Positions 45,210 through 55,894 of a stretch of DNA of 64,000 nt are shown here, piece after piece; the first letter of the stretch is position 1; every line of letters begins with the position of its first letter. The notes below the pieces were generated by a model. The model searched no databases. It had not been told where the DNA came from and worked only from the letters and a program-made list of their open reading frames with translations. This DNA comes from Phymatolithon calcareum (lineage: Eukaryota; Rhodophyta; Florideophyceae; Hapalidiales), in assembly GCA_977006965.1 (NCBI GenBank), contig OZ345381.1, positions 682,001 to 746,000 of the forward strand. Reading direction: 5' to 3'. A program made the position numbers and the translations under genes.

Positions 45210-46610
45210 TCAAAACTCGTCGCCTCTTTGTGTGTGCGTTGATTTGCCGTACAGGAAAGATAGAATTGAAAAAGAGTTTGGGGCAAAGCAGGGATGCATA
45301 AGCGGGGAGCTTAGCGTTTCAAGGACGCCTTTTGTATCCAGTTCAAGAGCTTCGAGTATTGGTCGCCCAAGTAGAGGCTCCTTAACCTCTTGATTTGCAA
45401 CCTGCCACACCAATTCTCGTATTGTGAGCGTTTTTGCATGACGGATGAAGAGTTCTGTCGTAACCTGCACCTCTTTATTGCAGGAGATATAGATAGGTTC
45501 CTTCTCTGAATTGGTTGCAGCTGCCAATCCATATTTGCGTTCATGCTGGAAAATCTTTGTTTCAATTCGGGCCCCGGTTTCCAATAACGAAGCATAAAGG
45601 TCTGGAGGCATCAGATTGATAACTGATCCCGCATCTGCGCATATCATTCTTGTCTCCATTCTCCCAAAACTTTTCTTGATGAGTGTGGTTTTTTTGGATA
45701 CGCGTGGCTTTTTTGGCTCGACACTTTCTTTGTGCTTTTTTCTAGTTCTTTTTCTTCTTCTTGTGTTCCTCCAGTAGCCGTTTCTTCTCATCTTTCTCGC
45801 AATCTTCGCAGTCGCTTAGAAAGTGCTTTTTTCCTTTGGTCTTACATGGAGGATTAAAACATACTGGAATCCCATTTCTTTGGTTTCGTGTCCACTTGTG
45901 ATCCAGATGTTTGCGTTTTCTTCGGTGTTGATGATGGACCCTTAGGGCGCATGCTTTCTGCTCTTTGGAATATCTCTACTTCCTTGCACAATAAACAGAT
46001 ATAGGATCTGAGGTCCTCCTTCAGTCCTTTCTGATATTCGAGGTGCCTTTCCATTACCTTCTTCAAATTTGTTGGGAGTACCTTATCTATGGTTTTCTTC
46101 GGATTGTTTTCCTTGAAGCTCGGGTATCCACCTTCTTCTAATCTTGAGAAGAATTCTGTAGCAAATTCCAGAATCCTTGCTTCCGCTTGTACCATGTGCA
46201 TTGGCGTTCGAAGACCGTGGAGAGCCGTCTCTATGATCTCCGAGTGTACCTGCTCGTCTTCATTCTTTTTCACCAAACCTTCCATAAATTTTTGAATATC
46301 GTTCGATACCAGTGCTCCAGCTGTCTTAGCTCTTGATATGACATTGAACTTCCCTAGGAAGAACATGAACTCGAGAAGACTCCTATCGATTGACACTTTG
46401 TAAGATGCCACAGTCATCGACTGGACTTCTTTCTTCTTCTCGTTGATCTTGTCTTCGTACAGTTTTCTCTCCTTCAAAAACTTTGTCAAACTCTTGGGCC
46501 GAGACTCCGTAATATTGGGTGACTAACGGGTTGGAATAGCGCGGCGTTTGGTTGCCGTTCTGTGGGTTGCGCCGGCGAAAGAATTCCACTTTCCATGGTT
46601 TGTTGGCCAT
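45210..46610 (-). mobile_element. gypsy gag-protease relic
   Basis: Minus strand, three frames. Gag starts at the ATG 46610 (MANKPWKVEFFRRRN), shifts frame near 46.45 kb, and continues as SYKVSIDRSLLEFMFFLGKF, matching SYKISVDQGLLRNMHFLGEL in the element at 60.5 kb. A cysteine stretch (VCFNPPCKTKGKKHFLSDC) near 45.85 kb is in another frame. The protease follows: MICADAGSVINLMPPDLYAS and KEPLLGRPILEALELDTKGV, aligning with CADGGSDINLMPLDLF and DPLLGRTVLEALGINTK. Nothing of reverse transcriptase follows. It is a truncated, frameshifted older relative of the 60-64 kb chromovirus, not a copy of it. Confidence 0.85.
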
Positions 46611-47259
46611 CCATTTCTAAATCAAACTTAAACGAGCTTCCGCTTAACACTCAAACATTCTCCTGCAGGAAAGAAATTTTTGTAATCCGGGCTTATGTTG
46701 AAAATGAATGATCTTTCTGTGATGCGATGCCTCAGTCTAAGATGAGATCAGGATCGCGGCTTAAATAAGGGCGGGGGCGAGCGATTGCACACCCAGCAAA
46801 ACAGGGGGCACTAACTCACACTAGACTATTAGTACGTTGAGTGTTACTCAGTGTCTGCGATTAATCCGTTGGTTCCTTTTGGAAGACTCGTTCGCCATAC
46901 TGTGTTGACAGTGTTGGTGGATAGATCGCAAGGAGCCGTTATAGAGCTCCTAGATTGATGGTGACAATGTCGTTCATTACACCCCTGCACCATTGCGTGT
47001 CTGCAACCGGCAATTGCTTTATATGATGTTGATCATGAATATGTGAAGGTGTGTGTAGGATGATGAACCTCTCGGACACAGCAGTTGCGCGCGATCGAAG
47101 GTTAAGTACTAACTAAACTGACAATTCTCGTTGGGATGCGTTTGGCATCGAGTGCGCAAGGGTACCATAATAGGACTTGCGTTTCCTGATATAGAATATG
47201 CTCTCGTGACGTACATGTGAAGGCTCAGTCAGCCTTCACGCGACCGCACAGAGTCTGTC
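46611..47259. other. intergenic, possible gypsy upstream remnant
   Basis: It precedes the gag relic on the minus strand, where an LTR would be expected, but no second LTR copy is present to prove it. There is no coding signal. Confidence 0.35.
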
Positions 47260-48200
47260 CGGTTTGAACTTTGATTAGATCTCCCACACCGACTTTCGTT
47301 CTTTATTGCGGAAAGCTCGTTCACGCAGATCGTGGGCGACTGAGGCTGTTCGAAAACAGTTTCTCATTGTTCAGAAATTTGAGTACGTCTATGGGTCTCT
47401 CACGGCACAATTCCTCTACGGTCTTGGTACCTTCTCGTCCAATAAACTTGCGTCTGGAGGCAGAACGTCCACCACAGCGTAGCAATGGATGTTCAACTGT
47501 TTCGTGACAGTCGGTACTACACATCTTGCATGCTGGGTCGTACGGCATTTCATCCAAGTTGTGTCCAGTGTGAAATGCGGCCACCAGAGGGGAACAGTCC
47601 CCAACTAGCTGATGTAAGATCACTTCAGCTCTTCTGTGCGATAGTGAAAATCCGTCGAGAAGTGTCGGAATAGTGAGAGGCTTGGGTTTGAGAGATGGCC
47701 TGATGATGGATCTCGCTGCCTCGAGAGTCAACGGGACTCTCTGATGTTCCACAAGGCCTCGTTCACTAATACCCCTGCGAGCTAGCTCGTCAGCAGCATC
47801 GTTTCGGGGAATTCCGCAGTGACTCGGTATCCAAATGGCTTCGACGGAGATCTCCTTGGACATCAGTTGTTCCATAAGGCACCAGAGCTTCCGTATCATT
47901 TCCCGGTACATCCGTGGCTGGCCGTCAATTGCATCGATGCAGCTTCTGCTGTCCGTGAACCAACGTACAGTGCTTTCAGGTGCAAAGAGACGCCTTGCCA
48001 CTTCTTGAAATGTATGAACGACGACTAATGTTTCCGCGAAGAACCAACAGCTCCAGCAGTTAGCAAGAATTCGAGCACAGTTTCTTTTCCCCTCATCAGT
48101 AATATCCCCGCGCCTCCGACGTTGAGTGGGATGGTTCTGTGCATATCAAGGATATCTCCATCCTCATGACAGAGAATCACACGCCGACTTTCCTGTGAGT
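47260..48200 (-). mobile_element. non-LTR retrotransposon RNase H end, relic
   Basis: The minus frame 48001-47321 encodes an RNase H I domain (RWFTDSRSCIDAIDG, IWIPSHCGIPRNDAADELAR). It is followed by a zinc-finger-like tail (CKMCSTDCHETVEHPLLRC) and ends LNNEKLFSNSLSRPRSA. RNase H followed by a C-terminal zinc finger is typical of the coding end of several non-LTR clades. Upstream, to about 48.2 kb, the frame is shifted (SRRVILCHEDGDILDMHRT), so the copy is dead. The reverse transcriptase is absent, consistent with 5' truncation. Related tails lie at 23.8 and 55.6 kb. Confidence 0.8.
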
Positions 48201-49319
48201 GACAAAGGCGGAAAAGCTCAGGCGCGCTCGATGTCCACTACCACCAGTCCGAAGCCGAACATATACTTCCCAGGCACTTACATGGAGTTTCTCTCAAAAT
48301 AGGGAGAAGATCCGCCTGAACCATCCCAACACAAGCCATATCGCAAATATCACTGTATGGAGTGCTCACAGGCTAGAATTCCGCCGTTTGAGGCACTTGT
48401 ATCTTGCGATCCAGATCTAGTCGACTCTTGCACTGTCAACTTTGTCTTCTTGTCCCTCCTTCCTCTTTTCTTTGCCAATGTGCTATCAGGTTGTCCGTCC
48501 TTTCCCAGTCGGGTGCGGCTCGTTTCATGTTGTGTCTCGATATAAACAGATTTACTGGAAAATTATCTGGCGGAGCTTGAACTACTTAGTAGACTTAGAT
48601 TATTGCCATATGTCCCACTCAATACTTTAGCAATACGGCGGTTCTTCGTCAATGAACATTAATTGCGATCACGCAGACACATTTTTCGTCTTCAACATAA
48701 TCCATTCCATGCTACTGCCACACGTTCTCAAGAGCTAAAAATCGCAGATGTCGCGGAAGCCCACAGTCGGCTTAATTTGAGCCGCTCGGAATTCTGCTTC
48801 GCGAACACGAACGCCAGTCTAGTACGTAAAAAACGGTAAATTTTGGGATCATCCATGGCTACCTACTCCAGTTCTGCTTCGACTCCATGCCTTCCCCTTC
48901 CACATTGGGACTGAGATTCGCCAATCAAAATATGAGTCTTTCCACACAGCAGCTTCCATTGTTCACCTTCCACAAAATAAAACCCCTGTTTTCGGCATCC
49001 CGTCGCTCCAGTGTACAGTAAGTTTGCGCTGAAACATCCCCAAGCTACGAAACTCGGCAGAGAGGATGCCAAGAGGCACTCATTTTTTTGCAAATTTTAT
49101 GTTATTTTGTTTTCGAATATTTTTAGTTTTTTTCGAAAAAACTGTATCTCCGTTCTGTAACGATTCTGCATTCCATTACACTTCGTCAAATCTGGATCAA
49201 ATTCTTTCCGCACAAAAACAAAACACGAAGCCCTCTGCTGTGCTTGTTCGCACCAAGCAAGGTATGCCTGCTCGTTAGGCCTCGGCAATTCCTTGATCGA
49301 TCCTGCCTGCGAAGCCATC
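48201..49319. other. intergenic, nothing recognised
   Basis: It includes the upstream region of the first tandem membrane-protein gene. It shows no domain, RNA gene or clear repeat. Confidence 0.45.
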
Positions 49320-50129
49320 ATGCCACCCACAGGCCTGGAGAAGGCTCTCAAGCTCGTCGTGGTGACGATATGCGTCCTCTTATGCGTGCGCCAGATATGG
49401 AATGAAATTACCGTGCTACAAAAGGCCGGCGGCGTGTTCTCCGGCTTTAGACGAGTGTTTCGGGTAGTGGGCAGATCATCTTGGCTGCGCGCTGTTTTCG
49501 TCGACTGTCTCGGCGGCGCTCTGTTCGCTGGACTTTACATTTATCTCCGTCGTGGCCTGCCGCTATTCGGGATTCCAGTTAGCGTTGTGGCCATACTTTG
49601 TGTGTTTCTCGGATCGTTCGTGCCGCTCTTGTACATAGCCGTATTCTTGCTTGGCGAGGAAACTCTGCGAGCAATTGCACCTGGCGTGGCTGTAGAGGAT
49701 GCGGAGGAGGAGGAGGAGAAGTGGCTGCAGCCGCGGGTTGTAGGTGGCTTCTTTGTCGCCTATTTCGTCCTCGACTTTGTTATGTCGATTATTGCATCCG
49801 CTATTGAGGGTTTCAATGGATGGGATATAATGTTTAGGAATGTGTACGCGCGCACCTTTTCTGAAGCTTACTATCAGGGTGTCTTCGTGACCGCATTGCT
49901 CATTGTCCTACTTGAAGGCGGCAATACGTGGTGGGCTTTGAATTGGTTTATTGTAGTTCTTCTTCTTGGCAATGGTGCGGCGTGCATTTACGCTTTTGTC
50001 ACAGCCTGGAAGGCCGCCAAGGACGGCTCCAGCTTCCGCAAGGCTCTCTTGACACCCGGCAAATCGGAGCCGGCTGATGGTGTGTCATTAACGACGCCGG
50101 GTCAAACTGCGACATACAGTTCGATTTAA
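49320..50129 (+). CDS. unknown multi-pass membrane protein, tandem copy 1
   Basis: Intronless, 269 residues from the ATG at 49320 (MPPTGLEKALKLVVVTICVL). About six hydrophobic spans lie at roughly 8-25, 48-68, 76-108 (long, maybe two), 137-160, 185-203 and 206-232. An acidic patch (EDAEEEEEKW) lies in the central loop. The C-terminal tail is short and polar, ending TATYSSI. I do not recognise the family. It is about three-quarters identical to the neighbour at 50987, with identical length and conserved motifs (VRQIWNE, GLYIYLRRG, LLGEETLRAIAPGVAV, WLQPRVVGGFF, YAFVTAWKAAKDG). Conservation of the frame in both copies argues that both are used. Confidence 0.8.
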   Translation: MPPTGLEKALKLVVVTICVLLCVRQIWNEITVLQKAGGVFSGFRRVFRVVGRSSWLRAVFVDCLGGALFAGLYIYLRRGLPLFGIPVSVVAILCVFLGSFVPLLYIAVFLLGEETLRAIAPGVAVEDAEEEEEKWLQPRVVGGFFVAYFVLDFVMSIIASAIEGFNGWDIMFRNVYARTFSEAYYQGVFVTALLIVLLEGGNTWWALNWFIVVLLLGNGAACIYAFVTAWKAAKDGSSFRKALLTPGKSEPADGVSLTTPGQTATYSSI

Positions 50130-50986
50130 GGCGAGACCGGGGCAGGTGTAGTAACCTGACACGGAAATTAGTGCATTTGCTCTTTCTTGTATTAGCGGCT
50201 TCGCCTCTGTCCAATTCCCCCCGATGAGGTATATCTGCGCATACCTGGTGGCATGCATGGACGACCAGTCCACACCTTGGTGGGGAACCGAAGCGAAGGT
50301 TGTAAAGGAAAATAACTTGTGTAAATTTGAAGACATAGAAAATTCTGGATATGTCTGACTGTCAGGTACTGTAGTGAGGAAGAAGTGCAAAATACCAACT
50401 ATTGATACGATTGCTTCTCAAGTCGGAGAACTGTCGCTTACTCTCGACGTCTGTAGACTGCGCTCCTGTGGCGGTCAAACCCAAACATTCCCTAATCTTG
50501 CTGAGAAGCGTATTGCCCTCTATCGCAGTGTCTGTGATGCTTTGTTTAGGCTCCTGTAGACCGAGTCGTTATAATAGAATTCCGCACCGGATTTGCAGTG
50601 CTGTGGCATACGATAGTACTGAATAAACAGGCACGACTCGACCACGTTTTCTTGAAAATTGCATGCACTTATCACGGACAGACCAACTGAAAGTACTGTA
50701 CAGTACACGAACTGTATCCAATCCCTGAGCAAAAAGAATTTTGAGATCGGTATCTCCTATCAGGCACTAACTATCCCATGCCACGTTTCTGTCACCAGTA
50801 GCATAGCACAGTGAATCTTGTTTCTGCATATAACCCTACAATACAATACACTGTCTGCATCAAATCAACCAGGTTATCGGGTGCTCGCTGCAGTGCTTAT
50901 TGTTTGTATTACGCACAGATTTTCGGCTCACAGGCTTCGACTCTACTCAAGATAACCGCTCGATCGACCCCACCCTCGAAGCCGCC
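50130..50986. other. spacer between tandem copies
   Basis: It is part of the duplicated unit: blocks such as GAACCGAAGCGAAGGTTGTA and ATCTCCTATCAGGCACTA recur after copy 2 (51.9 and 52.4 kb). There is no other gene. Confidence 0.6.
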
Positions 50987-51796
50987 ATGCAACCCTCTGG
51001 CCTGGAGAAAACTCTTAAGCTATGCATAGTGACGCTATTCATCCTCTTCTGCGTGCGCCAGATATGGAATGAAGCTACCGTGCTGCAAAGGGCCGGCGGC
51101 GTATTCTCCGGCTTCGGCGGCGTGCTGCGCGCATTGGGCAAGTCAGCTTGGCTACGTTTTGTTTTGGTCGACTTTATCGGCGGCTCTCTGTTCGCTGGAC
51201 TTTACATTTATCTCCGTCGTGGCGTGCCGTTCTTCGGGATTCCAGTTAGCGTAGTGGCCGTGCTTTGTGTGCTTGTCGGATCGTTCGTGCCGCTCTTGTA
51301 CATAGCCGTATTCTTGCTTGGCGAGGAAACACTGCGAGCAATTGCACCTGGCGTGGCTGTAGACGACGCGGACGAGGAGGAGAAGTGGCTGCAGCCGCGG
51401 GTTGTAGGTGGCTTCTTTCTCGCCTATTTCATCCTCTGCGTGATTCTGAGGGTGATCGAAGCCACTCAGGGGGGCTTCATGAATGGATGGAGACAGTTGT
51501 TTGCGAACGTGTATGCGCGCACACTTATTGAAGCATACTGCCAGGGTTTTCTTGTCACCGCATTGCTCCTCGTCATGTTTGAAGGCGGTAATACGTGGAG
51601 CGCCCTGGCTTGGTTTATTGCAGTTCTTGTTTTTGGCAATATCACAGCGTACGCTTACGCTTTTGTCACAGCCTGGAAGGCCGCCAAGGACGGCACCAGC
51701 TTCCGCAAGGTTCTGTTGACACCTGGTAACGTGGCGCCGTCTGATGGTGTATCGTTGACGACTTCGGGCCAAACTGCAATGTACAGTTCGATTTAA
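50987..51796 (+). CDS. unknown multi-pass membrane protein, tandem copy 2
   Basis: Intronless, 269 residues. The ATG at 50987 sits in an ideal context (GCCGCCATGC). It has the same topology and length as copy 1. It differs mostly inside membrane spans and in the loop after WLQPRVVGGFF (LRVIEATQGGFMNGWRQLF against MSIIASAIEGFNGWDIMF). The acidic patch is shorter (DDADEEEKW). The duplication includes flanks on both sides, so the whole unit (about 1.65 kb) was copied. Function is unknown; transporter or channel roles are possible but not shown. Confidence 0.8.
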   Translation: MQPSGLEKTLKLCIVTLFILFCVRQIWNEATVLQRAGGVFSGFGGVLRALGKSAWLRFVLVDFIGGSLFAGLYIYLRRGVPFFGIPVSVVAVLCVLVGSFVPLLYIAVFLLGEETLRAIAPGVAVDDADEEEKWLQPRVVGGFFLAYFILCVILRVIEATQGGFMNGWRQLFANVYARTLIEAYCQGFLVTALLLVMFEGGNTWSALAWFIAVLVFGNITAYAYAFVTAWKAAKDGTSFRKVLLTPGNVAPSDGVSLTTSGQTAMYSSI

Positions 51797-52189
51797 GGTG
51801 GAACATGGTCAGCCGTAGCACCCTTTCACGGACATTAGCCCTATCGCAAATTTGCTCTTTCTTGTATCGGTGGCTGGGCCTCCAAGGCCGCTGGAACGAG
51901 GGTACGGAGGACTGGTCTTGACCTTTGCGGAACCGAAGCGAAGGTTGTAGGAAAGGAAATAACTTTTCTAAAATTGAAATCGTACAATATTCCGGTGATG
52001 TAGTAATGAAGAAGTAGTCGAAATACTGAAGTGTACAGCTGCTGTACTGATGCTATTGCCTCTCAAGTTCGTGAAACAGTCGCTACCTCTCGGCATGTTC
52101 CAACTGCGCTCCAGTCGCGGTCAAACCCTGACGTTTTTCTAATCTTGTTGAGAAGCGTTTCGCGCTCTATCGCATTAGTTTTGGTGCTT

Positions 52190-53040
52190 TATTCGAGGCT
52201 CCTGTGGACCTGGCCGTTACTATCATTCAGTATAGTACAAGCACAATAGTGGCGCACGAAAGTGCTGAATCGACAGGTATCATGAGAGCACGTTTTCTGA
52301 CAGTGAGCTTTTGGACCGACCCATCTGAGAGTACTGTACACTTAGGCAACCAATCCGGGAGCAAAAAAGTTTTTTGAGATTAGTATCTCCTATCAGGCAC
52401 TATCCCGTCTCACTTTGCTGTCGATGTAGGCCAATATTACCAGTCAGGCACTGATTGCTGCCGTGTACACAACCCTACACTGTCTCCACCGACTCTACCG
52501 AGCTGTTGGGTGTGGAAAGGGCACTTAATGTGAAGCACGGCGCGGTGCAAGTCTTCGCTGCCTGTTTCTGGGTCTGCTGTGGAACTATGTGACCCGGTAG
52601 CGCGATTGAGGCGCCAGCGCACTGTGCTCTTTGGCAGCGCCATTCTGGCAGCGCACTCCGTTCTGTGTGTACTGAGGTCAGATGACCTCTTGTTCTGCCC
52701 GATCACTTCTCCGTGCTGCTGCTTGGCGAGACGTCGCTGCGGACCTCGGCACGTGCTACGATCAAGAGGACGAAACTGGCTAAGATCGTAAGCTGAGGGC
52801 GGTCATACTTGCTGTTGTTTGGTTTCTTACGGCTCCAACTTCCCCGAAATTATGCTCATCAATGGCACAAACAGGTCGTTTAGTAACGTACCGTTGCCCA
52901 TCAAGACAGGGCTGGTGTTTTTAGTGCGATTCATTATTTCTCAAAGGCCTTGTCACCACGGCCCTCTGCTTGTTGAGTTTTTTGGAAGTCTGGGCAGTGG
53001 TGCTAGTGGAATCAGAGCGTTGGAAACATTGGGTCCATGA
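52190..53040 (+). pseudogene. decayed third copy of the tandem membrane-protein unit
   Basis: The 52190-52530 stretch repeats the spacer found before copy 2 (for example ATCTCCTATCAGGCACTA). Short blocks then follow the coding order: GATCACTTCTCCGTGCTG with CTGCTTGGCGAGACGTCGCT near 52.70-52.74 kb matches the LLGEETLRAIA region. CTTGTCACCACGGCCCTCTG near 52.95 kb matches the FLVTALL region. Most of the gene is lost or unrecognisable and no frame is open. It is evidence that the array once had at least three units. Confidence 0.6.
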
Positions 53041-53405
53041 ACAGAGGCCGATACGGATCGCTTCTGACGCTTTTCGAAGGGCTAAACGTACTACTCATCT
53101 AGCAGTTTTACACATGTGACATGCGCTTCTTGCTGCTGTTTGGGTTGTCTGCATCGGGCATGCGCTTTCGCTAAAAGTGTATTTATTTTTGGACGCTGCG
53201 GAGCGTCATGGCGGAAATACTATTGCGATCATTGCGATAGCGCCATTACACGAGAATACATTTTCCTAGTGCAGGTTACTGCGTCTTTGCCTTCAATACT
53301 GTGACCAAGCCATGCACAAAAATTGAACAAGATAAATCTCACAGCCTTTGCCTCTTTTAATAATTGAAACATTCAGCAATTCATCACCGCAAAACTCGCA
53401 CAACT

Positions 53406-54349
53406 TCATGACGTATCCATAGCACCATCTGCAGCGATCGGAACGTCGCTGACAACCGCAATCTCCGCCAACGGCTTCGTGAACTCGCTCTTCATAACGG
53501 CGGTGGTTCCGGCTGGAAAGTTGTACCCGCCCGGACGACGATACATGCGCTTATTTTCGGTCAAGTATCCCTTACTGTACTCTTTTCGTCCCTTGGTAAG
53601 AACACAGATATCAACATTACCACCAGATCCCAAATCGTTGAAGATACCTGCGGAAATGCCGTCGCAAACGAGTTTCTTTGCCTCTTCCTCGGTCATGTCA
53701 TCTTTGTATCCCGCCTCAAACACGGCCATAGCCGCAAGGGAACCAGACCCCATGGTGACAAAAGGGAGCCTATCTGTGCTTCCATGTGGGTACACAGTAT
53801 ACAAATGAGGTCCATGGAAATCGACGCCACCGAGCACGCACGCTGCACCAATGTGTCCCTGATGCCGGAACAATCGATGCTTGAGCAAGTTGAGCGCGGT
53901 CGCCACGCGCGGCTCGCGTCGTGTGGCAAGACTGTGCAACTCGAGCTGAGAAGCGATCAACGCAGTCGTGTGCTCCGTATCCGCGGCCGTACCGGCACCG
54001 CAACAGAAGATGTTATCGGCGATATAGTGGATCTTCTCACATGCCTTTTCAAAAACAATCGGACCCGCTGTGGCGCGTGTATCGGCACCAAGGACCACTC
54101 CGCCTTTGAAAACAACGCCCGCGATAGTTGTACCCGTCTTTCGCGCGGTGGGCATAACGTATCCTCTGGATTGTGAGAGTTTGATTTACATTGTCACACG
54201 GATATTGTTAGCATCAATGCCACAAGAAAGAAGAGTATAGCGGGCATGCGACGGCATGAATGAACGTACTTCTTGGCGAGCATGTTATTTCGAACGCAAT
54301 TGTCAAAGTTGAAACCGCCCTGCGACGCCTCCATGGAGAGAGGATCCAT
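53406..54349 (-). CDS. 20S proteasome subunit beta type-2 (PSMB7/Pup1)
   Basis: Exon 1 (54349-54270) and exon 2 (54165-53406) are joined in phase 2 across a 104-nt intron (GTACGT...TCCAG), giving 279 residues. Exon 1 supplies the propeptide [20 protein letters not shown], whose [12 protein letters not shown] block matches plant and animal beta-2 propeptides. Autocleavage at Gly38 exposes catalytic Thr39 ([14 protein letters not shown]). The active-site Asp17 (GADTRAT) and Lys33 equivalents are present, as are [20 protein letters not shown] and [16 protein letters not shown]. Beta-2 provides trypsin-like activity in the core particle. The C-terminal extension that wraps beta-3 is present. A start at the ATG 54155 would leave only eight propeptide residues and is less likely. 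Confidence 0.95.
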
Positions 54350-55631
54350 GGTTCTTCCCCAGGAAAAACGCTTCGCCCTCAGAAAGGAAGGCAAGCAGAA
54401 TTTTTCTTTGCGTTGGGCTGGCTGCACACAGGCGGCGCAAATGACAAGCCAGGCTTCTTTTTGAGAGGAAAAAAACTTGTCGAAGACAATGTTGACCACA
54501 ACATGATGGATCGCTGGAAACTAAATCCACAATCTCATACCCGAGTATGATAATTGTGCTGGAAGGAAAAGCAAATTTTGATTACACTGTCAGAAAGGCC
54601 GTCGATTACAGCGCCCTGCATCCCATTGCTTGTCACTTCGAGCTCATGGTCGCAGTAATCGACGGAATTGAACAATACTGGGCGTATTCCGCACGTTTGT
54701 ACTATTTAGTTACTTGAAGAGCAGAAAGTGGCAAACTGCTAAAAGCGATCAATTTCTATACAGATTTAATTTTTCGCACACACGTCAGACTCCAAACGAA
54801 TACATGTGCTAGACGAAGGGTGCTCAGCTACAGTATAGCTATTGTTGTTGCCATTCTGACTGCCGCACGAGTCAGTGGAGGATTCGAAAGACAGGATCCA
54901 TCCTGGGCCGCAGGTAAATATAGTGATTCGACCAGCAGTGCTTGGCGCCAAACACTGCATGACTTCGAAAGAATTGTTCGCCGTCGTGGCAATTCACCTT
55001 TGGAAAGATGTGTAAAATCAGAAAAGAGATCCACATGAAGGCCGATCTCAAATGTGGTATTTGTCAGTATTGCCGGGAGTCGTGTAAAACAGTCTCTGTG
55101 AACGTATGTGCACACAGTATAAGTACGGTACAGGAAGGAGCGTCATATCACCGGTTTGCTTCTTGTCAGGCAAGATTTGAGCTACGCGCCGGTCAGACAC
55201 TTAGAATTCCGCCTTATTGAGGTGGCACATTTCTAGCGTAATCGGAAATCGGAAAAAGAAGCCCGAGCTAGATATTAAGGCAAAAAAGACTACTGACGCG
55301 ACAAGTAAAATGCGTCCAGTCTCGGGAACTTCCAAGAGGCCTTCTGGAAGTTGAGTGTACTTCAAAAAGTAATGACTCCGAAAAGCCCGCACCAAAGAGA
55401 GAAGAAAAGGGAGTCCATCATGTAAGATGCTTGCCAGGGTTACTCGCGACTTTTAATCTGATCCGACAGTCCGCATATCGAATGTAGTCCACTGTGCTCA
55501 CTCAAAACACTGGCAGGTCGCACGGGTCTCGCTTCCATGTAGTGCGGCTGGACCCCGAGATCCCTCAGGAACTCGTGGACAAAACGAAACGCACATTGGA
55601 ACTTGTTCGGAAGTTTTGAAAGTGTAGTACC
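54350..55631. other. intergenic, nothing firm
   Basis: It contains the proteasome promoter region and no recognised gene. The stretch 55440-55631 probably belongs to the retroelement tail that follows but is frameshifted. Confidence 0.4.
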
Positions 55632-55823
55632 GACTGTAACGAAACAGTTGAACATCTATTGCTACGCTGTGGTGGACGTTCTGCCTACAGACGCAAGTTT
55701 ATTGGACGAGTAGGTACCAAGACCGTAGAGGAATTATGCCGTGAGAGACCCATAGACGTACTCAAATTTCTGAACAATGAGAAACTGTTTTCAAACAGCC
55801 TCAGTCGCTCACCATCTGCGTGA
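55632..55823 (+). mobile_element. non-LTR element tail, well-preserved fragment
   Basis: The plus frame DCNETVEHLLLRCGGRSAYR through LCRERPIDVLKFLNNEK to a stop at 55823 is nearly identical to the end of the RNase H element at 47.3 kb, with only a few substitutions in about 63 residues. The fragment is short, which fits 5' truncation during insertion. The polyadenylation-like AATAAAGAAAG follows the stop. Confidence 0.8.
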
Positions 55824-55894
55824 ACGAGCTTTCCACAATAAAGAAAGAAAACACTGGTAATGTATGACTATTACTCCACTAACCAAGATTTGAT

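Noticed and set aside
53406-54155. Proteasome start at the ATG 54155
   Set aside because: It leaves an eight-residue propeptide; the upstream exon gives the conserved [10 protein letters not shown] propeptide with correct splice phase.
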